Source: Candidatus Skiveiella danica
GTDB lineage: Bacteria; Pseudomonadota; Gammaproteobacteria; Burkholderiales; Burkholderiaceae_C
NCBI GenBank assembly: GCA_016721925.1
Contig: JADKHE010000001.1
Span: 434,001-498,000 of the forward strand
DNA length: 64,000 nucleotides
Direction of reading: 5' to 3'
Part shown: in pieces, positions 30,064 to 38,543 of the stretch
Numbering within the stretch: the stretch's first letter is position 1
Layout of the letters: each line of letters opens with the position of its first letter
Translations under genes and position numbers: made by a program
The notes under the pieces: model-generated
Seen by the model: only the letters and a program-made list of their open reading frames with translations
Database searches by the model: none
What the model was told of the DNA's origin: nothing

Positions 30064-30600
30064 ATGCGTCTTACCACCAAAGGCCGTTTTGCGGTCACCG
30101 CCATGATCGATCTGGCGTTGCGTCAGAATTCGGGCCCTGTCACGCTCGCGGCCATCAGCCAACGGCAGCAGATTTCCTTGTCCTATCTGGAGCAGCTGTT
30201 CGGCAAGCTGCGTCGCAATGAGCTGGTCGAGTCGACGCGGGGCCCTGGCGGTGGCTACACGTTAGGTCGAAAGGCCGTGGACATTACCGTCGCCGACATC
30301 ATTACATCCGTCGATGAACCGATCGATGCCACCCAGTGCGGCGGCAAGGAAAACTGTTTGGGCGAGGGCGGGCGTTGCATGACGCACGAGCTCTGGGCTT
30401 CGCTGAATACGAAGATGGTCGAGTTCCTGGATTCCGTAAACCTGCAGAAACTGGTCGACGATCATTTGGCCAAGGGCGTCCAGATCGAGGACAAGCCGGC
30501 GGTCAAACGGGCGATTCATGCCATGCCGGTTTCGCGGCCGGTTCGTGTGAATGCCCCGAACTCGGTGTTTGCCTTGGGCAACGCCTTTGCCAAGAGTTGA
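30064..30600 (+). CDS. iscR: Fe-S cluster assembly transcription factor IscR
   Basis: A 178-residue Rrf2-family regulator. The winged helix begins MRLTTKGRFAVTAMIDLAL and continues through SLSYLEQLFGKLRR and STRGPGGGYTLGR. Three cysteines for the [2Fe-2S] cluster lie in ATQCGGKENCLGEGGRCMTHELW. It represses its own operon when holo-IscR is abundant, matching the type 1 site upstream. GAAGGA precedes ATG 30064. The C-terminal tail (PVSRPVRVNAPNSVFALGNAFAKS in part) is typical of betaproteobacterial IscR. Confidence 0.96.
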   Translation: MRLTTKGRFAVTAMIDLALRQNSGPVTLAAISQRQQISLSYLEQLFGKLRRNELVESTRGPGGGYTLGRKAVDITVADIITSVDEPIDATQCGGKENCLGEGGRCMTHELWASLNTKMVEFLDSVNLQKLVDDHLAKGVQIEDKPAVKRAIHAMPVSRPVRVNAPNSVFALGNAFAKS

Positions 30601-30675
30601 GGGCGGATTGCCGCCCAGTCGCTCCGCCCCGCCTTTTCTTGCACCTGGTCTGCCAACTGAAATCTGAAACCGTCT

Positions 30676-31896
30676 ATGGAATCCACCCCTCACTTCCCGA
30701 TCTATATGGATTACGGCGCCACCACGCCCTGCGACCCCCGCGTGGTAGATGTGATGATCCCATGGTTGCGCGAGCATTTCGGCAACCCGGCATCCCGCAG
30801 CCATGCCTGGGGCTGGGAAGCAGAAGCCGCCGTCGAGAACGCACGGGAACAGGTTGCCGAACTGATCGGCGCCGATCCGCGTGAAATCGTCTGGACCAGC
30901 GGCGCCACAGAGTCGAACAATCTCGCGCTGAAGGGGGCCGCCCATTTCTATCAAAGCAAGGGCCGGCACCTGATCACGGTGAAGACGGAACACAAGGCCG
31001 TGCTCGACACGATGCGCGAGTTGGAGCGCCAGGGTTTCGAAGTGTCCTACCTGGACGTGCAGGAAGACGGATTGCTCAGCTTCGACGTGCTCAAGGCAGC
31101 GATCCGGCCTGACACCATCCTGATCAGTGTGATGTTCGTGAACAACGAGATCGGTGTGATTCAGGACATCGCCGCCATTGGCGCGCTTTGCCGCGAAAAG
31201 GGCATCCTGTTGCATGTCGACGCTGCCCAGGCCACCGGCAAGGTCGAAATCGACCTCAAGACGCTGCCGGTCGACCTGATGAGTCTGGCTTCACACAAGA
31301 CCTACGGCCCCAAGGGTATCGGCGCGCTGTATGTTCGGCGCAAGCCGCGTGTGCGGCTGGAGGCACAGATGCATGGGGGCGGCCATGAGCGCGGCATGCG
31401 CTCGGGCACCTTGCCGACACACCAGTGCGTGGGCATGGGCGAGGCTTTCCGTCTGGCACGCCTTGAAATGGCTCAGGACAATGCCAAGGCACGGGCGTTG
31501 CATGACCGCCTGATCAATGGGCTGAAGGACGTGGAGCAGGCGTTCCTCAACGGCCATGCCACACAGCGTGTGGCCCAGAACATCAACATGAGCTTCAACT
31601 TCGTCGAAGGCGAGTCACTGATCATGGGGATCAAGGGACTGGCCGTGTCATCGGGTTCGGCCTGCACCTCGGCGTCGCTGGAGCCCAGCTACGTCCTGCG
31701 GGCGCTTGGCCGCAGCGATGAACTGGCCCACAGCAGCCTTCGCATGACGATCGGGCGCTGGACGACCGAAGCCGAAATCGACTATGCCATCGAAACCATT
31801 CGGCAGAACGTTGCAAAGCTTCGCGACCTCAGCCCGTTGTGGGAGATGTACCAGGACGGCGTGGATCTATCAACCATTCAGTGGACGGCCCACTGA
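30676..31896 (+). CDS. iscS: Cysteine desulfurase IscS
   Basis: A 406-residue PLP enzyme that takes sulfur from cysteine and hands it to IscU. The PLP Lys is in LASHKTYGPKGIGAL, the catalytic Cys loop is SSGSACTSASLEPSYVL, and the C-terminal SPLWEMYQDGVDLSTIQW is the canonical IscS end that contacts IscU. It lies 75 bp after iscR in the isc operon. It may also feed tRNA thiolation, as in other bacteria. Confidence 0.97.
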   Translation: MESTPHFPIYMDYGATTPCDPRVVDVMIPWLREHFGNPASRSHAWGWEAEAAVENAREQVAELIGADPREIVWTSGATESNNLALKGAAHFYQSKGRHLITVKTEHKAVLDTMRELERQGFEVSYLDVQEDGLLSFDVLKAAIRPDTILISVMFVNNEIGVIQDIAAIGALCREKGILLHVDAAQATGKVEIDLKTLPVDLMSLASHKTYGPKGIGALYVRRKPRVRLEAQMHGGGHERGMRSGTLPTHQCVGMGEAFRLARLEMAQDNAKARALHDRLINGLKDVEQAFLNGHATQRVAQNINMSFNFVEGESLIMGIKGLAVSSGSACTSASLEPSYVLRALGRSDELAHSSLRMTIGRWTTEAEIDYAIETIRQNVAKLRDLSPLWEMYQDGVDLSTIQWTAH

Positions 31897-31918
31897 ATGA
31901 ATGCAAGAGGGAAATCAA

Positions 31919-32305
31919 ATGGCCTATTCTGAAAAAGTTGTCGAGCACTATGAGAACCCCCGCAATGTCGGCTCCTTCGACAAGGGCGACGAGTCGGTGG
32001 GAACCGGCATGGTGGGTGCGCCCGCCTGCGGCGACGTGATGAAGCTGCAGATCAAGGTCAACCCGGCCACGGGGGTGATCGAGGATGCGCGCTTCAAGAC
32101 CTACGGTTGTGGATCGGCCATCGCATCCAGTTCGTTGGTGACCGAATGGGTCAAGGGCAAGACCCTTGATGAAGCGGCCGCGCTGAAGAACAGCCAGATC
32201 GCCGAGGAACTGGCGCTGCCGCCGGTGAAGATTCATTGCTCCATTCTTGCCGAGGACGCGATCAAGGCTGCGGTGGACGATTACAAGAAAAAGCACGCCC
32301 ATTGA
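31919..32305 (+). CDS. iscU: Fe-S cluster scaffold protein IscU
   Basis: A 128-residue scaffold. The three cluster-binding Cys residues lie in GAPACGDVM, YGCGSAIASSS and IHCSILAEDA, with the LPPVKIHC segment recognised by HscA. The N-terminus YSEKVVEHYENPRNVGSFD is standard. GAGGG precedes ATG 31919; the earlier in-frame ATG at 31901 is less likely. It assembles [2Fe-2S] and [4Fe-4S] clusters with IscS, IscA, HscBA and Fdx, all encoded here. Confidence 0.97.
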   Translation: MAYSEKVVEHYENPRNVGSFDKGDESVGTGMVGAPACGDVMKLQIKVNPATGVIEDARFKTYGCGSAIASSSLVTEWVKGKTLDEAAALKNSQIAEELALPPVKIHCSILAEDAIKAAVDDYKKKHAH

Positions 32306-32318
32306 GGTTGCAACAGAC

Positions 32319-32642
32319 ATGGCTGTGACAATGACCGAAGCCGCCGCGCGGCACGTGACCCGCTACCTTGCCAAACGTGGCAAGGGGGTGGGTGTGCGCC
32401 TGGGGGTCAAGACGACGGGCTGTTCCGGCCTGGCGTACAAGCTTGAATACGTGGACGAAATCGCACCCGAAGACATGGTGTTTGAAGGGCATGGCATCAA
32501 AGTCCTGATCGACCCCAAGAGCTTGGCCTATATCGACGGGACCGAACTTGATTTCGTGCGCGAGGGATTGAACGAAGGTTTCCGGTTCAACAATCCGAAT
32601 GAGCGTGACCGCTGCGGTTGCGGCGAGAGCTTCCGGGTCTGA
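32319..32642 (+). CDS. iscA: A-type Fe-S carrier protein IscA
   Basis: A 107-residue A-type carrier. Conserved Cys residues are TTGCSG mid-protein and DRCGCGES near the C-terminus. An alternative start four codons in (ATG 32331) would give the common MTEAAARH N-terminus; I keep 32319. It delivers clusters to apo-targets, especially [4Fe-4S] proteins. A hairpin with a T-run follows before hscB. Confidence 0.95.
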   Translation: MAVTMTEAAARHVTRYLAKRGKGVGVRLGVKTTGCSGLAYKLEYVDEIAPEDMVFEGHGIKVLIDPKSLAYIDGTELDFVREGLNEGFRFNNPNERDRCGCGESFRV

Positions 32643-32660
32643 TGATCCTGCTTGCTGACG

Positions 32661-32696
32661 AACCGCCGGCGCAGCGCGTCCAGGCGGTTTTTTGTT
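32661..32696 (+). terminator. Hairpin with T-run between iscA and hscB (attenuator-like)
   Basis: AACCGCC (32661-32667) pairs with GGCGGTT (32683-32689) and is followed directly by five or six T residues. It has the form of an intrinsic terminator inside the isc operon and could reduce hscB-hscA-fdx expression relative to iscRSUA. The hscB start codon lies just beyond. Confidence 0.6.
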
Positions 32697-32699
32697 GAC

Positions 32700-33245
32700 A
32701 TGAATCTCCAATCCGACGATTTCGAGTTGTTCCAGCTACGCCGGCAGTTTGCGCAGGACGCGTCGGTGCTCGACGCACGCTGGAAGGACCTTCAGCGAGA
32801 GGCGCATCCGGACCGCTTTGCCGCGCAAGGCGCGGCCGCCCAGCGCGTGGCCATGCAGTGGTCGGTTCGCATCAATGAGGCGTATCAGCGCCTGAGGGAT
32901 CCGCTCAAGCGTGCCGCGTATCTCTGCGAATTGGGCGGCGCCGCGGTCAATGCGGAGAACAATACGGCGATGCCGGCGGCCTTCTTGATGCAGCAGATGG
33001 AGTGGCGGGAAGAGCTGGAGGACGCATCGGACCTGAGTCGTCTCGAGTCCCTTTCGCGTGAAGTCATACAGGCCCGCCGTGTGGCCTTGGAGGCGTGCGG
33101 GCAGGCGATCGATCAATTGCAGGATTTCAAGACCGCCGTCGGGCATGTCCGCGCGCTGATGTTCATCGAGCGCTTTTCGGAAGAAGTGAACGCTCGGATC
33201 GATGCCAGTCACGATGCCATGGACTCTGCCGACAGGGGACAATAG
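32700..33245 (+). CDS. hscB: Fe-S assembly co-chaperone HscB (J-protein)
   Basis: A 181-residue J-domain co-chaperone. The HPD tripeptide is in LQREAHPDRFA, in a J-domain at residues about 8-80, followed by the C-terminal three-helix bundle (MQQMEWREELEDA) that binds IscU. It stimulates the HscA ATPase. ATG 32700 gives the usual short N-terminus MNLQSDDFELFQL; the upstream start at 32652 would code through the hairpin. Confidence 0.94.
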   Translation: MNLQSDDFELFQLRRQFAQDASVLDARWKDLQREAHPDRFAAQGAAAQRVAMQWSVRINEAYQRLRDPLKRAAYLCELGGAAVNAENNTAMPAAFLMQQMEWREELEDASDLSRLESLSREVIQARRVALEACGQAIDQLQDFKTAVGHVRALMFIERFSEEVNARIDASHDAMDSADRGQ

Positions 33246-33305
33246 TCACCCACGGCCGCGCAGCCACAACCATTATTCAAACGGGCCCGTTCCCCAGCAG
33301 CACAC

Positions 33306-35168
33306 ATGGCGCTTCTTCAGATATCCGAACCCGGTCAGGCACCGGACCCGCACCAGCGTCGGGTCGCGGTGGGCATCGACCTGGGAACCACCCATTCGCT
33401 CGTCGCCGCCGTGCGCCATGGTGTGGCCGAATGCCTGCCCGACAGCCAGGGCCATGTGATCCTGCCGTCGGTTGTCCGTTACCTCGAAGGCGGCGGGCGC
33501 CAGATCGGCGCCGAGGCGTTGGTGGCTGGTGCAACCGATCCGGAGAACACGATCGCGTCGGTCAAGCGCTTCATGGGCCGTGGTCTGGCGGATATCCGCG
33601 GCCGCGACAAGTTGCCATACCGGTTTGTCGACAAGGCCGCCGGCATGCTGTCGTTGCATACGGCGCAGGGCGAGAAATCGCCGGTCGAAATCAGCGCCGA
33701 GATTCTGGCCACGCTACGCTATCGTGCCGAAGACACTTTCAACGATGACCTCTACGGAGCGGTCATCACGGTGCCCGCCTACTTTGACGATGCCCAACGC
33801 CAAGCCACGAAGGATGCCGCGCAACTTGCCGGCATCAACGTGCTGCGCCTGATCAACGAGCCCACGGCGGCGGCCATCGCCTACGGCTTGGACAATGCCA
33901 GCGAAGGCATCTATGCGGTGTTCGACCTGGGTGGCGGCACGTTCGACATCTCCATCCTGCGCTTGACCCGAGGTGTTTTCGAGGTCATCGCCACCGGTGG
34001 CGACTCTGCCCTCGGCGGTGACGACTACGACCAGGCGCTGGCGGATTGGGTGTTGGCGCAGACCGGCCTGCAGACCGTCACGGCGACGGACAAAGCGCTG
34101 CTGAAGGCTGCAGCGCGGCGCACCAAGGAATCCTTGAGCGCTACGAATTCAGTAGCTGTCGACGTCCATTTGACGCTGGGAATGATCCATTTGGACGTCA
34201 AAGTATCCGATTTCGAGGCCGCCACGGCCGCTCTGACCGCGCGCGCGCTGAGCGCGGTGCGCAAAGTGATGCGGGATGCAAGACTCGAGCGGGCCGACGT
34301 CCACGGTGTGGTCATGGTGGGCGGATCGACCCGCATGCCCCAGATTCAGCGAGCGGTCGCCGATTTTTTCGGCCGCGAGCCGCTGAACAACCTGAATCCC
34401 GACGAAGTCGTCGCCATTGGTGCGGCGGTTCAGGCCAACCAGCTTGCCGGCAACGACACCACAGGGGACCTGCTGCTGCTCGACGTCATCCCGCTCTCGC
34501 TGGGCATTGAAACCATGGGCGGCCTGGTCGAGCGGATTGTTCCACGCAATCAGACCATTCCGACGGCGATGGCGCAGGACTTCACCACCTACAAGGACGG
34601 CCAGACCGCCCTGTCCTTGCACGTGGTGCAGGGCGAGCGCGATCTGGTGGCCGACTGCCGCAGCCTGGCCCGTTTCGAATTGCGGGGTATCCCGCCCATG
34701 GCGGCGGGCGCCGCGCGCATCCGCGTCACCTTTACCGTCGATGCCGACGGGCTGCTCAGCGTCAGCGCGAAAGAGCAGGGCAGCGGCGTTGAAGCGAGGA
34801 TTGATGTCAAGCCTTCCTACGGCTTGTCCGATGCCCAGATCGCGACGATGTTGCAGGACAGTTTCACCACAGCCGAATCCGACATGAAGGCCCGCGCGCT
34901 CGCTGAGGCCCGCGTGGATGCCGACCGCATGCTGCTGGCGACGCAAAGTGCGCTGGATGCCGATGGCGCCCTGCTCGACGAACAGGAGCGCCAGACGATC
35001 GGCGCACTGATGCAAGCGCTGAGCACCGCGGCCGTCGCCAGTCAGGACGCCCAGGCGATTGAAGCGGCCACGACAGCGCTGGCCAAGGGAACCGAGGCTT
35101 TCGCCGCCCAACGCATGAACCACAGCATCCAGAAAGCCCTGGCGGGCCGCAATGTGGAAGCCATCTAA
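33306..35168 (+). CDS. hscA: Fe-S assembly chaperone HscA (Hsp70 family), carrying an in-frame repeat
   Basis: A 620-residue specialised Hsp70. The ATPase domain opens VGIDLGTTHSLVAAV and includes VFDLGGGTFDISIL and VVMVGGSTRMPQIQ; the substrate domain begins LLLLDVIPLSLGIETMGGLVE. It uses ATP to release the cluster from IscU. At residues about 278-300 the protein reads SVAVDVHLTLGMIHLDVKV, about six residues longer than the E. coli protein here, and the DNA at 34140-34200 is a copy of the dispersed repeat found elsewhere in the window. The frame is open, so the repeat seems tolerated in a surface segment of the ATPase domain. Confidence 0.95.
   Translation: MALLQISEPGQAPDPHQRRVAVGIDLGTTHSLVAAVRHGVAECLPDSQGHVILPSVVRYLEGGGRQIGAEALVAGATDPENTIASVKRFMGRGLADIRGRDKLPYRFVDKAAGMLSLHTAQGEKSPVEISAEILATLRYRAEDTFNDDLYGAVITVPAYFDDAQRQATKDAAQLAGINVLRLINEPTAAAIAYGLDNASEGIYAVFDLGGGTFDISILRLTRGVFEVIATGGDSALGGDDYDQALADWVLAQTGLQTVTATDKALLKAAARRTKESLSATNSVAVDVHLTLGMIHLDVKVSDFEAATAALTARALSAVRKVMRDARLERADVHGVVMVGGSTRMPQIQRAVADFFGREPLNNLNPDEVVAIGAAVQANQLAGNDTTGDLLLLDVIPLSLGIETMGGLVERIVPRNQTIPTAMAQDFTTYKDGQTALSLHVVQGERDLVADCRSLARFELRGIPPMAAGAARIRVTFTVDADGLLSVSAKEQGSGVEARIDVKPSYGLSDAQIATMLQDSFTTAESDMKARALAEARVDADRMLLATQSALDADGALLDEQERQTIGALMQALSTAAVASQDAQAIEAATTALAKGTEAFAAQRMNHSIQKALAGRNVEAI
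34140..34200 (+). repeat. Dispersed repeat copy 3, in frame inside hscA
   Basis: GCTAC-GAATTCA-GTAGC forms a small inverted repeat, then GACGTCCATTTGACGCTGGG matches the copy at 59650-59700 (GACCATTTGACGCTGGGATGAT) at nearly every base. The flanks GACGTCCA and TGGACGTC add a further hairpin. The element is translated without a stop. Confidence 0.75.
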
Positions 35169-35178
35169 GGAAGCAGCC

Positions 35179-35517
35179 ATGCCAATGATCAGAATTCTTC
35201 CCCATCCGGAGTACTGCCCGACCGGCGCCGAGGTTTCCGCGCCCGCTGGCACCTCAATCTGCGAAGCGCTGCTGGACCACCATATCAACATCGAGCACGC
35301 CTGCGACATGAGCTGCGCGTGCACGACCTGTCATGTCGTCGTGCGCGAGGGCTTCAACAGCCTCAACGAACTCGATGAGAACGAGGAAGACCTGCTCGAC
35401 AGGGCCTGGGGACTTGAGCCCAATTCGCGCCTGTCCTGTCAGGCCTATCTGGCGCAGCAGGACATCACGATCGAGATCCCCAAGTACTCGATCAACCACG
35501 CCAAAGAGAATCACTGA
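35179..35517 (+). CDS. fdx: ISC-type [2Fe-2S] ferredoxin Fdx
   Basis: A 112-residue adrenodoxin-type ferredoxin. Cluster ligands are in EHACDMSCACTTCHVVV and the distal RLSCQAYL, giving the C-x5-C-x2-C...C spacing. It supplies electrons for cluster assembly on IscU. GGAAG precedes ATG 35179. It is the last isc gene: no iscX follows, and the stop overlaps the dnaQ start (ATGA). Confidence 0.95.
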   Translation: MPMIRILPHPEYCPTGAEVSAPAGTSICEALLDHHINIEHACDMSCACTTCHVVVREGFNSLNELDENEEDLLDRAWGLEPNSRLSCQAYLAQQDITIEIPKYSINHAKENH

Positions 35518-36245
35518 TGAGCCGTCAGATCGTCCTGGACACCGAAACCACGGGCCTGTCTGCCGAGGGCGGAGACCGCATCATCGAGATCGGTTGCGTC
35601 GAACTGCTCAATCGCAAGCTCACTGGCAACAACCTGCATTTCTACCTGAATCCGGAACGCGACAGCCACGAGGATGCGCTGAAGGTGCACGGCATCAGCA
35701 ACGAATTTCTTCGCGACAAACCCAGATTTGCGGAGGTCGCCCAGGAGTTCCTGGACTATGTGCAGGGCGCGGAGATCATCATCCACAACGCCGCGTTTGA
35801 CGTCGGCTTCCTGAACAAGGAGCTCGAGCTGATCAACAGTCCGCCGTTCGCCACGTTTGTCGGGGTCGTCACGGACACCCTGGTGATGGCCAAGGAGATG
35901 TTTCCGGGCAAGCGCAACAGTCTGAATGCCTTGTGTGACCGGCTGGGCGTGGACAACTCGGGCCGGACCCTGCACGGAGCCCTGCTGGACGCCGAACTGC
36001 TGGCCGACGTCTATATCAACCTCACGCGAGGTCAGGATGCGCTGCTGATCGACCTGGGCACCGTGGAGGGCGAAGGACTGGGCCATGCATCGGTCGATCT
36101 GAGTCAGTTTACCTTGCCGGTGCTTCATCCGAACGAGTCCGAACTGGCTGCACACGGGGACGTGCTTGCGCAGATCGACAAGTCCAGCGGCGGCAAAACG
36201 ATCTGGCGCCAGATGCTCGGGGGACAGACGCAGACTGTGGCATAA
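35517..36245 (+). CDS. dnaQ: DNA polymerase III epsilon subunit (3'-5' proofreading exonuclease)
   Basis: A 242-residue DEDDh exonuclease. Exo I is IVLDTETTGLSAEGGDRIIEIG, Exo II HNAAFDVGFLNKEL, and Exo III LHGALLDAELLADVY, with the catalytic Asp, Glu and His present. The C-terminal region that tethers it to the alpha subunit is shorter but recognisable (QMLGGQTQTVA end). It overlaps fdx by one base, so it is probably translated from the tail of the isc transcript; the tRNA gene and a strong terminator follow. Confidence 0.95.
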   Translation: MSRQIVLDTETTGLSAEGGDRIIEIGCVELLNRKLTGNNLHFYLNPERDSHEDALKVHGISNEFLRDKPRFAEVAQEFLDYVQGAEIIIHNAAFDVGFLNKELELINSPPFATFVGVVTDTLVMAKEMFPGKRNSLNALCDRLGVDNSGRTLHGALLDAELLADVYINLTRGQDALLIDLGTVEGEGLGHASVDLSQFTLPVLHPNESELAAHGDVLAQIDKSSGGKTIWRQMLGGQTQTVA

Positions 36246-36281
36246 TCCAAGGCTTTCCAGCAGCGTCAAGCAATTGGAATC

Positions 36282-36356
36282 GGGTGATTAGCTCAGCGGT
36301 AGAGCACTGCCTTCACACGGCAGGGGTCGCAGGTTCAAACCCTGCATCACCCACCA
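36282..36356 (+). tRNA. tRNA-Val (anticodon CAC)
   Basis: A complete 75-nt cloverleaf: acceptor GGGTGAT/ATCACCC, D-stem GCTC/GAGC, anticodon stem CTGCC/GGCAG around the loop TTCACAC (anticodon CAC at 36314-36316), T-stem GCAGG/CCTGC with loop TTCAAAC, and an encoded 3' CCA. It reads GUG codons, very common in this GC-rich genome. Confidence 0.97.
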
Positions 36357-36376
36357 GAGATACAAAATGAAATCAA

Positions 36377-36406
36377 GGGCTTACGGAACATCGTAAGCCC
36401 TTTTTT
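36377..36406 (+). terminator. Intrinsic terminator after tRNA-Val
   Basis: GGGCTTACG and CGTAAGCCC form a perfect 9-bp stem with a 6-base loop, followed by six T residues. It ends the tRNA transcript. Confidence 0.92.
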
Positions 36407-36856
36407 CATGGGTTCGGAGCTTTGCTGCATTGCCGCGAGCTGACCCGGTTGTCACAGCAGCCCGAGTCGGTGCGTCAATGGCAAAACGCTTCAGACCTTC
36501 GCGGCAGAATCCGTCTCGTAAAGCCGTCGCCTTGTTGCTGGGCGGGCACCGGCGTCAGGCTGCGTAGTCTCCTGGTGGCGGGGTGCGCCTGGGTTCTGGG
36601 CCTGAGCCACATGGAACGCCGTGGCCTGCCGCTTTAACCATGGCATCCATCGGGTTTCTACGGTGTGTCCTGAGTTCATTCAGGTCGTAACATCGCAGCA
36701 GATATAAGCGGTTTCGGATGTAATGCTTGATTCCACCGTTCCGGGGCGTGGTGGGTCGGTGTTTAGCTTCGGCATCCGCTTAGCCCCTTTGCGAAGGTGA
36801 TGTCAACCAATCGGGCTCAGGGGCCGGTTTCCCCGGCGAACTTTTCAGGAGACAAC
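36407..36856 (+). other. Intergenic region upstream of fccA
   Basis: These 450 bases contain no credible gene. A 71-codon frame at 36422-36637 has no recognisable features. The right-hand part (about 36660-36800) is less GC-rich and must hold the fccA promoter; I cannot place the hexamers with confidence. No copy of the tRNA 3' end was seen here or downstream, so there is no sign of an integration site. Confidence 0.5.
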
Positions 36857-37168
36857 ATGAAGCGATGGAACAGGATAGCGGCGGTCGGCATGCTGACCAC
36901 TTTGTGCGGCTGGGCCAGCGCCCAGGCCGTCGACCCCTTGCAAGTGCGCGGCTGGGCGTCGACCTGTGCCACCTGCCACGGCACTGCAGGCCTTGCGCAG
37001 CCCGGCATGGAGTCGCTGGCCGGCGTCAACAAGGACGATTTGCTCAAGAAGATGTTGGACTTCAAGACCGGGAAAAAGCCCGCCACGCTGATGCACCAAT
37101 TGTCCAAGGGCTACTCCGACGAGCAGCTCCAGGCGCTGGCCGCGTATTTCGCAGCCTTGAAGAAATAA
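36857..37168 (+). CDS. fccA: Flavocytochrome c sulfide dehydrogenase, monoheme cytochrome subunit
   Basis: A 103-residue periplasmic cytochrome c with a Sec signal peptide ending ASAQA. A single heme site is at STCATCHG, and the likely distal Met lies later in the protein. It is half the size of the diheme FccA of Allochromatium and matches the monoheme type. AGGAGA precedes ATG 36857. The adjacent gene encodes the flavoprotein subunit, so it accepts electrons from sulfide oxidation and passes them to other c-type cytochromes. Confidence 0.87.
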   Translation: MKRWNRIAAVGMLTTLCGWASAQAVDPLQVRGWASTCATCHGTAGLAQPGMESLAGVNKDDLLKKMLDFKTGKKPATLMHQLSKGYSDEQLQALAAYFAALKK

Positions 37169-37181
37169 GGGAGAACCAGCG

Positions 37182-38464
37182 ATGAAACGTCGTCAATTGA
37201 TTCAGGTTGCCGGTGCCGGCTCAGTGCTCGGCGCCTTGGGCATGATCACCGGTTGCGCCACCTCGGGCGGATCGGGTGGCCCCATGTGGTGGTGGTCGGA
37301 GGCGGCTACGGCGGCGCCACCGCCGCCAAATACATTCGCCTGTGGTCCGACCAAAGCATCCGAGTGACGCTGGTCGAGCCCAGTGCGGCCTTCATTTCCT
37401 GCCCGATCTCCAATCTGGTGCTCGGCGGCACCAAAACCATGGCGGACATCACCATCTCCTACGACAACCTGGCCAATCGCCACGGCGTCAATGTGGTGCG
37501 CGACATGGTGACCAGCATCGATGCGGACAAGCGTACGGTCAAGCTGGCCAGCGGCGGCGAGTTGAGCTACGACCGGCTGATCCTGTCACCAGGCGTTGAT
37601 TTCATGTGGGACACACTCCCCGGCATGGCAAAGCCTGGCGCGCAGGACAAGGTGCTGCATGCCTGGAAGGCCGGCCCGCAAACTGTGGCGCTTCGCAAGC
37701 AACTCGAAGCCATGCCCGACGGCGGCGTCTATGCCATCTCCATTCCGCTGGCACCCTACCGCTGCCCGCCCGGCCCTTACGAACGGGCCTGTCAGGTGGC
37801 CAGCTACTTCACCAAGGCCAAGCCAAAGAGCAAGGTGCTGATCCTGGATGCCAACGACGATGTCACCTCCAAGGGCCCCCTGTTCAAGAAAGCCTGGGCA
37901 GATCGCTACAAGGGCATGATCGAATACCGACCCAAGCACAACGTCGTTGATGTGGATGCTGCCACCAACACGCTCAAGTTCGAGTTCAACGACGATGTCA
38001 AGGCGTCTGTGCTCAATGTCCTGCCCGCCATGCGCGCTGGCGACATTGCCGTCAAGTCGGGCCTGGCCACGGCCAACAAGCGCTGGTGTGAGATTGACTA
38101 CCTCACACACGAGGCCAAAGCCGCCAAGAATATCCACGTGTTGGGCGATTCGATCCAGGTCGCGCCGCTGATGCCCAAGTCAGGGCACATGGCCAACCAG
38201 CATGGCAAAACCTGCGCGGCGGCCGTGGTGGCCCTGCTGACCGGCAAGCAGCCGAATGCGATGCCGATCTATACCAACACCTGCTACAGCTTTGTCAGCG
38301 CCGAGGATGCGGTGCATGTGGCCAGTGTGCATCGTTACGACGCTGCCCAGAAGACCATGCTGACGGTGCCGGGCTCGGGCGGCGTCTCCAGCGCAGCCAA
38401 TGAACTCGAAGGAGGCTATGCATTGGCCTGGGCCCGCAATATCTGGGCGGATACGCTGGCCTGA
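37182..38464 (+). CDS. fccB: Flavocytochrome c sulfide dehydrogenase, flavoprotein subunit (frameshifted)
   Basis: This gene should encode about 427 residues. ATG 37182 opens a Tat-like signal (MKRRQLIQVAGAGSVLG) ending in GCATSGGSGG; the mature sequence HVVVVGGGYGGATAAKYIRL continues in another frame. One C missing from the run at 37280-37283 accounts for this. Downstream all is intact: ISCPISNLVLGG (FAD-linking Cys region), YRCPPGPYERAC and YTNTCYSFV (the redox-active Cys pair). It oxidises sulfide in the periplasm. The frame break, at a C run exactly between signal and mature domain, is probably a sequence error. Confidence 0.87.
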
Positions 38465-38477
38465 CCGGTCATGGCGT

Positions 38478-38509
38478 GCCGCCGGTTGTGATGCCGGCGG
38501 CTTTTTTTT
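38478..38509 (+). terminator. Intrinsic terminator after fccAB
   Basis: GCCGCCGG pairs with CCGGCGGC around an 8-base loop, followed by eight T residues, 14 bp after the fccB stop. The next cytochrome gene therefore may have its own promoter or rely on read-through. Confidence 0.88.
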
Positions 38510-38543
38510 GAAGCAGTCAACAGTTAGGACGTTGAATTTCAAG

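Noticed and set aside
36407..36856. Possible genomic-island boundary at tRNA-Val before the sulfur cluster
   Set aside because: No integrase, no repeated tRNA 3' end and no clear base-composition change were found.
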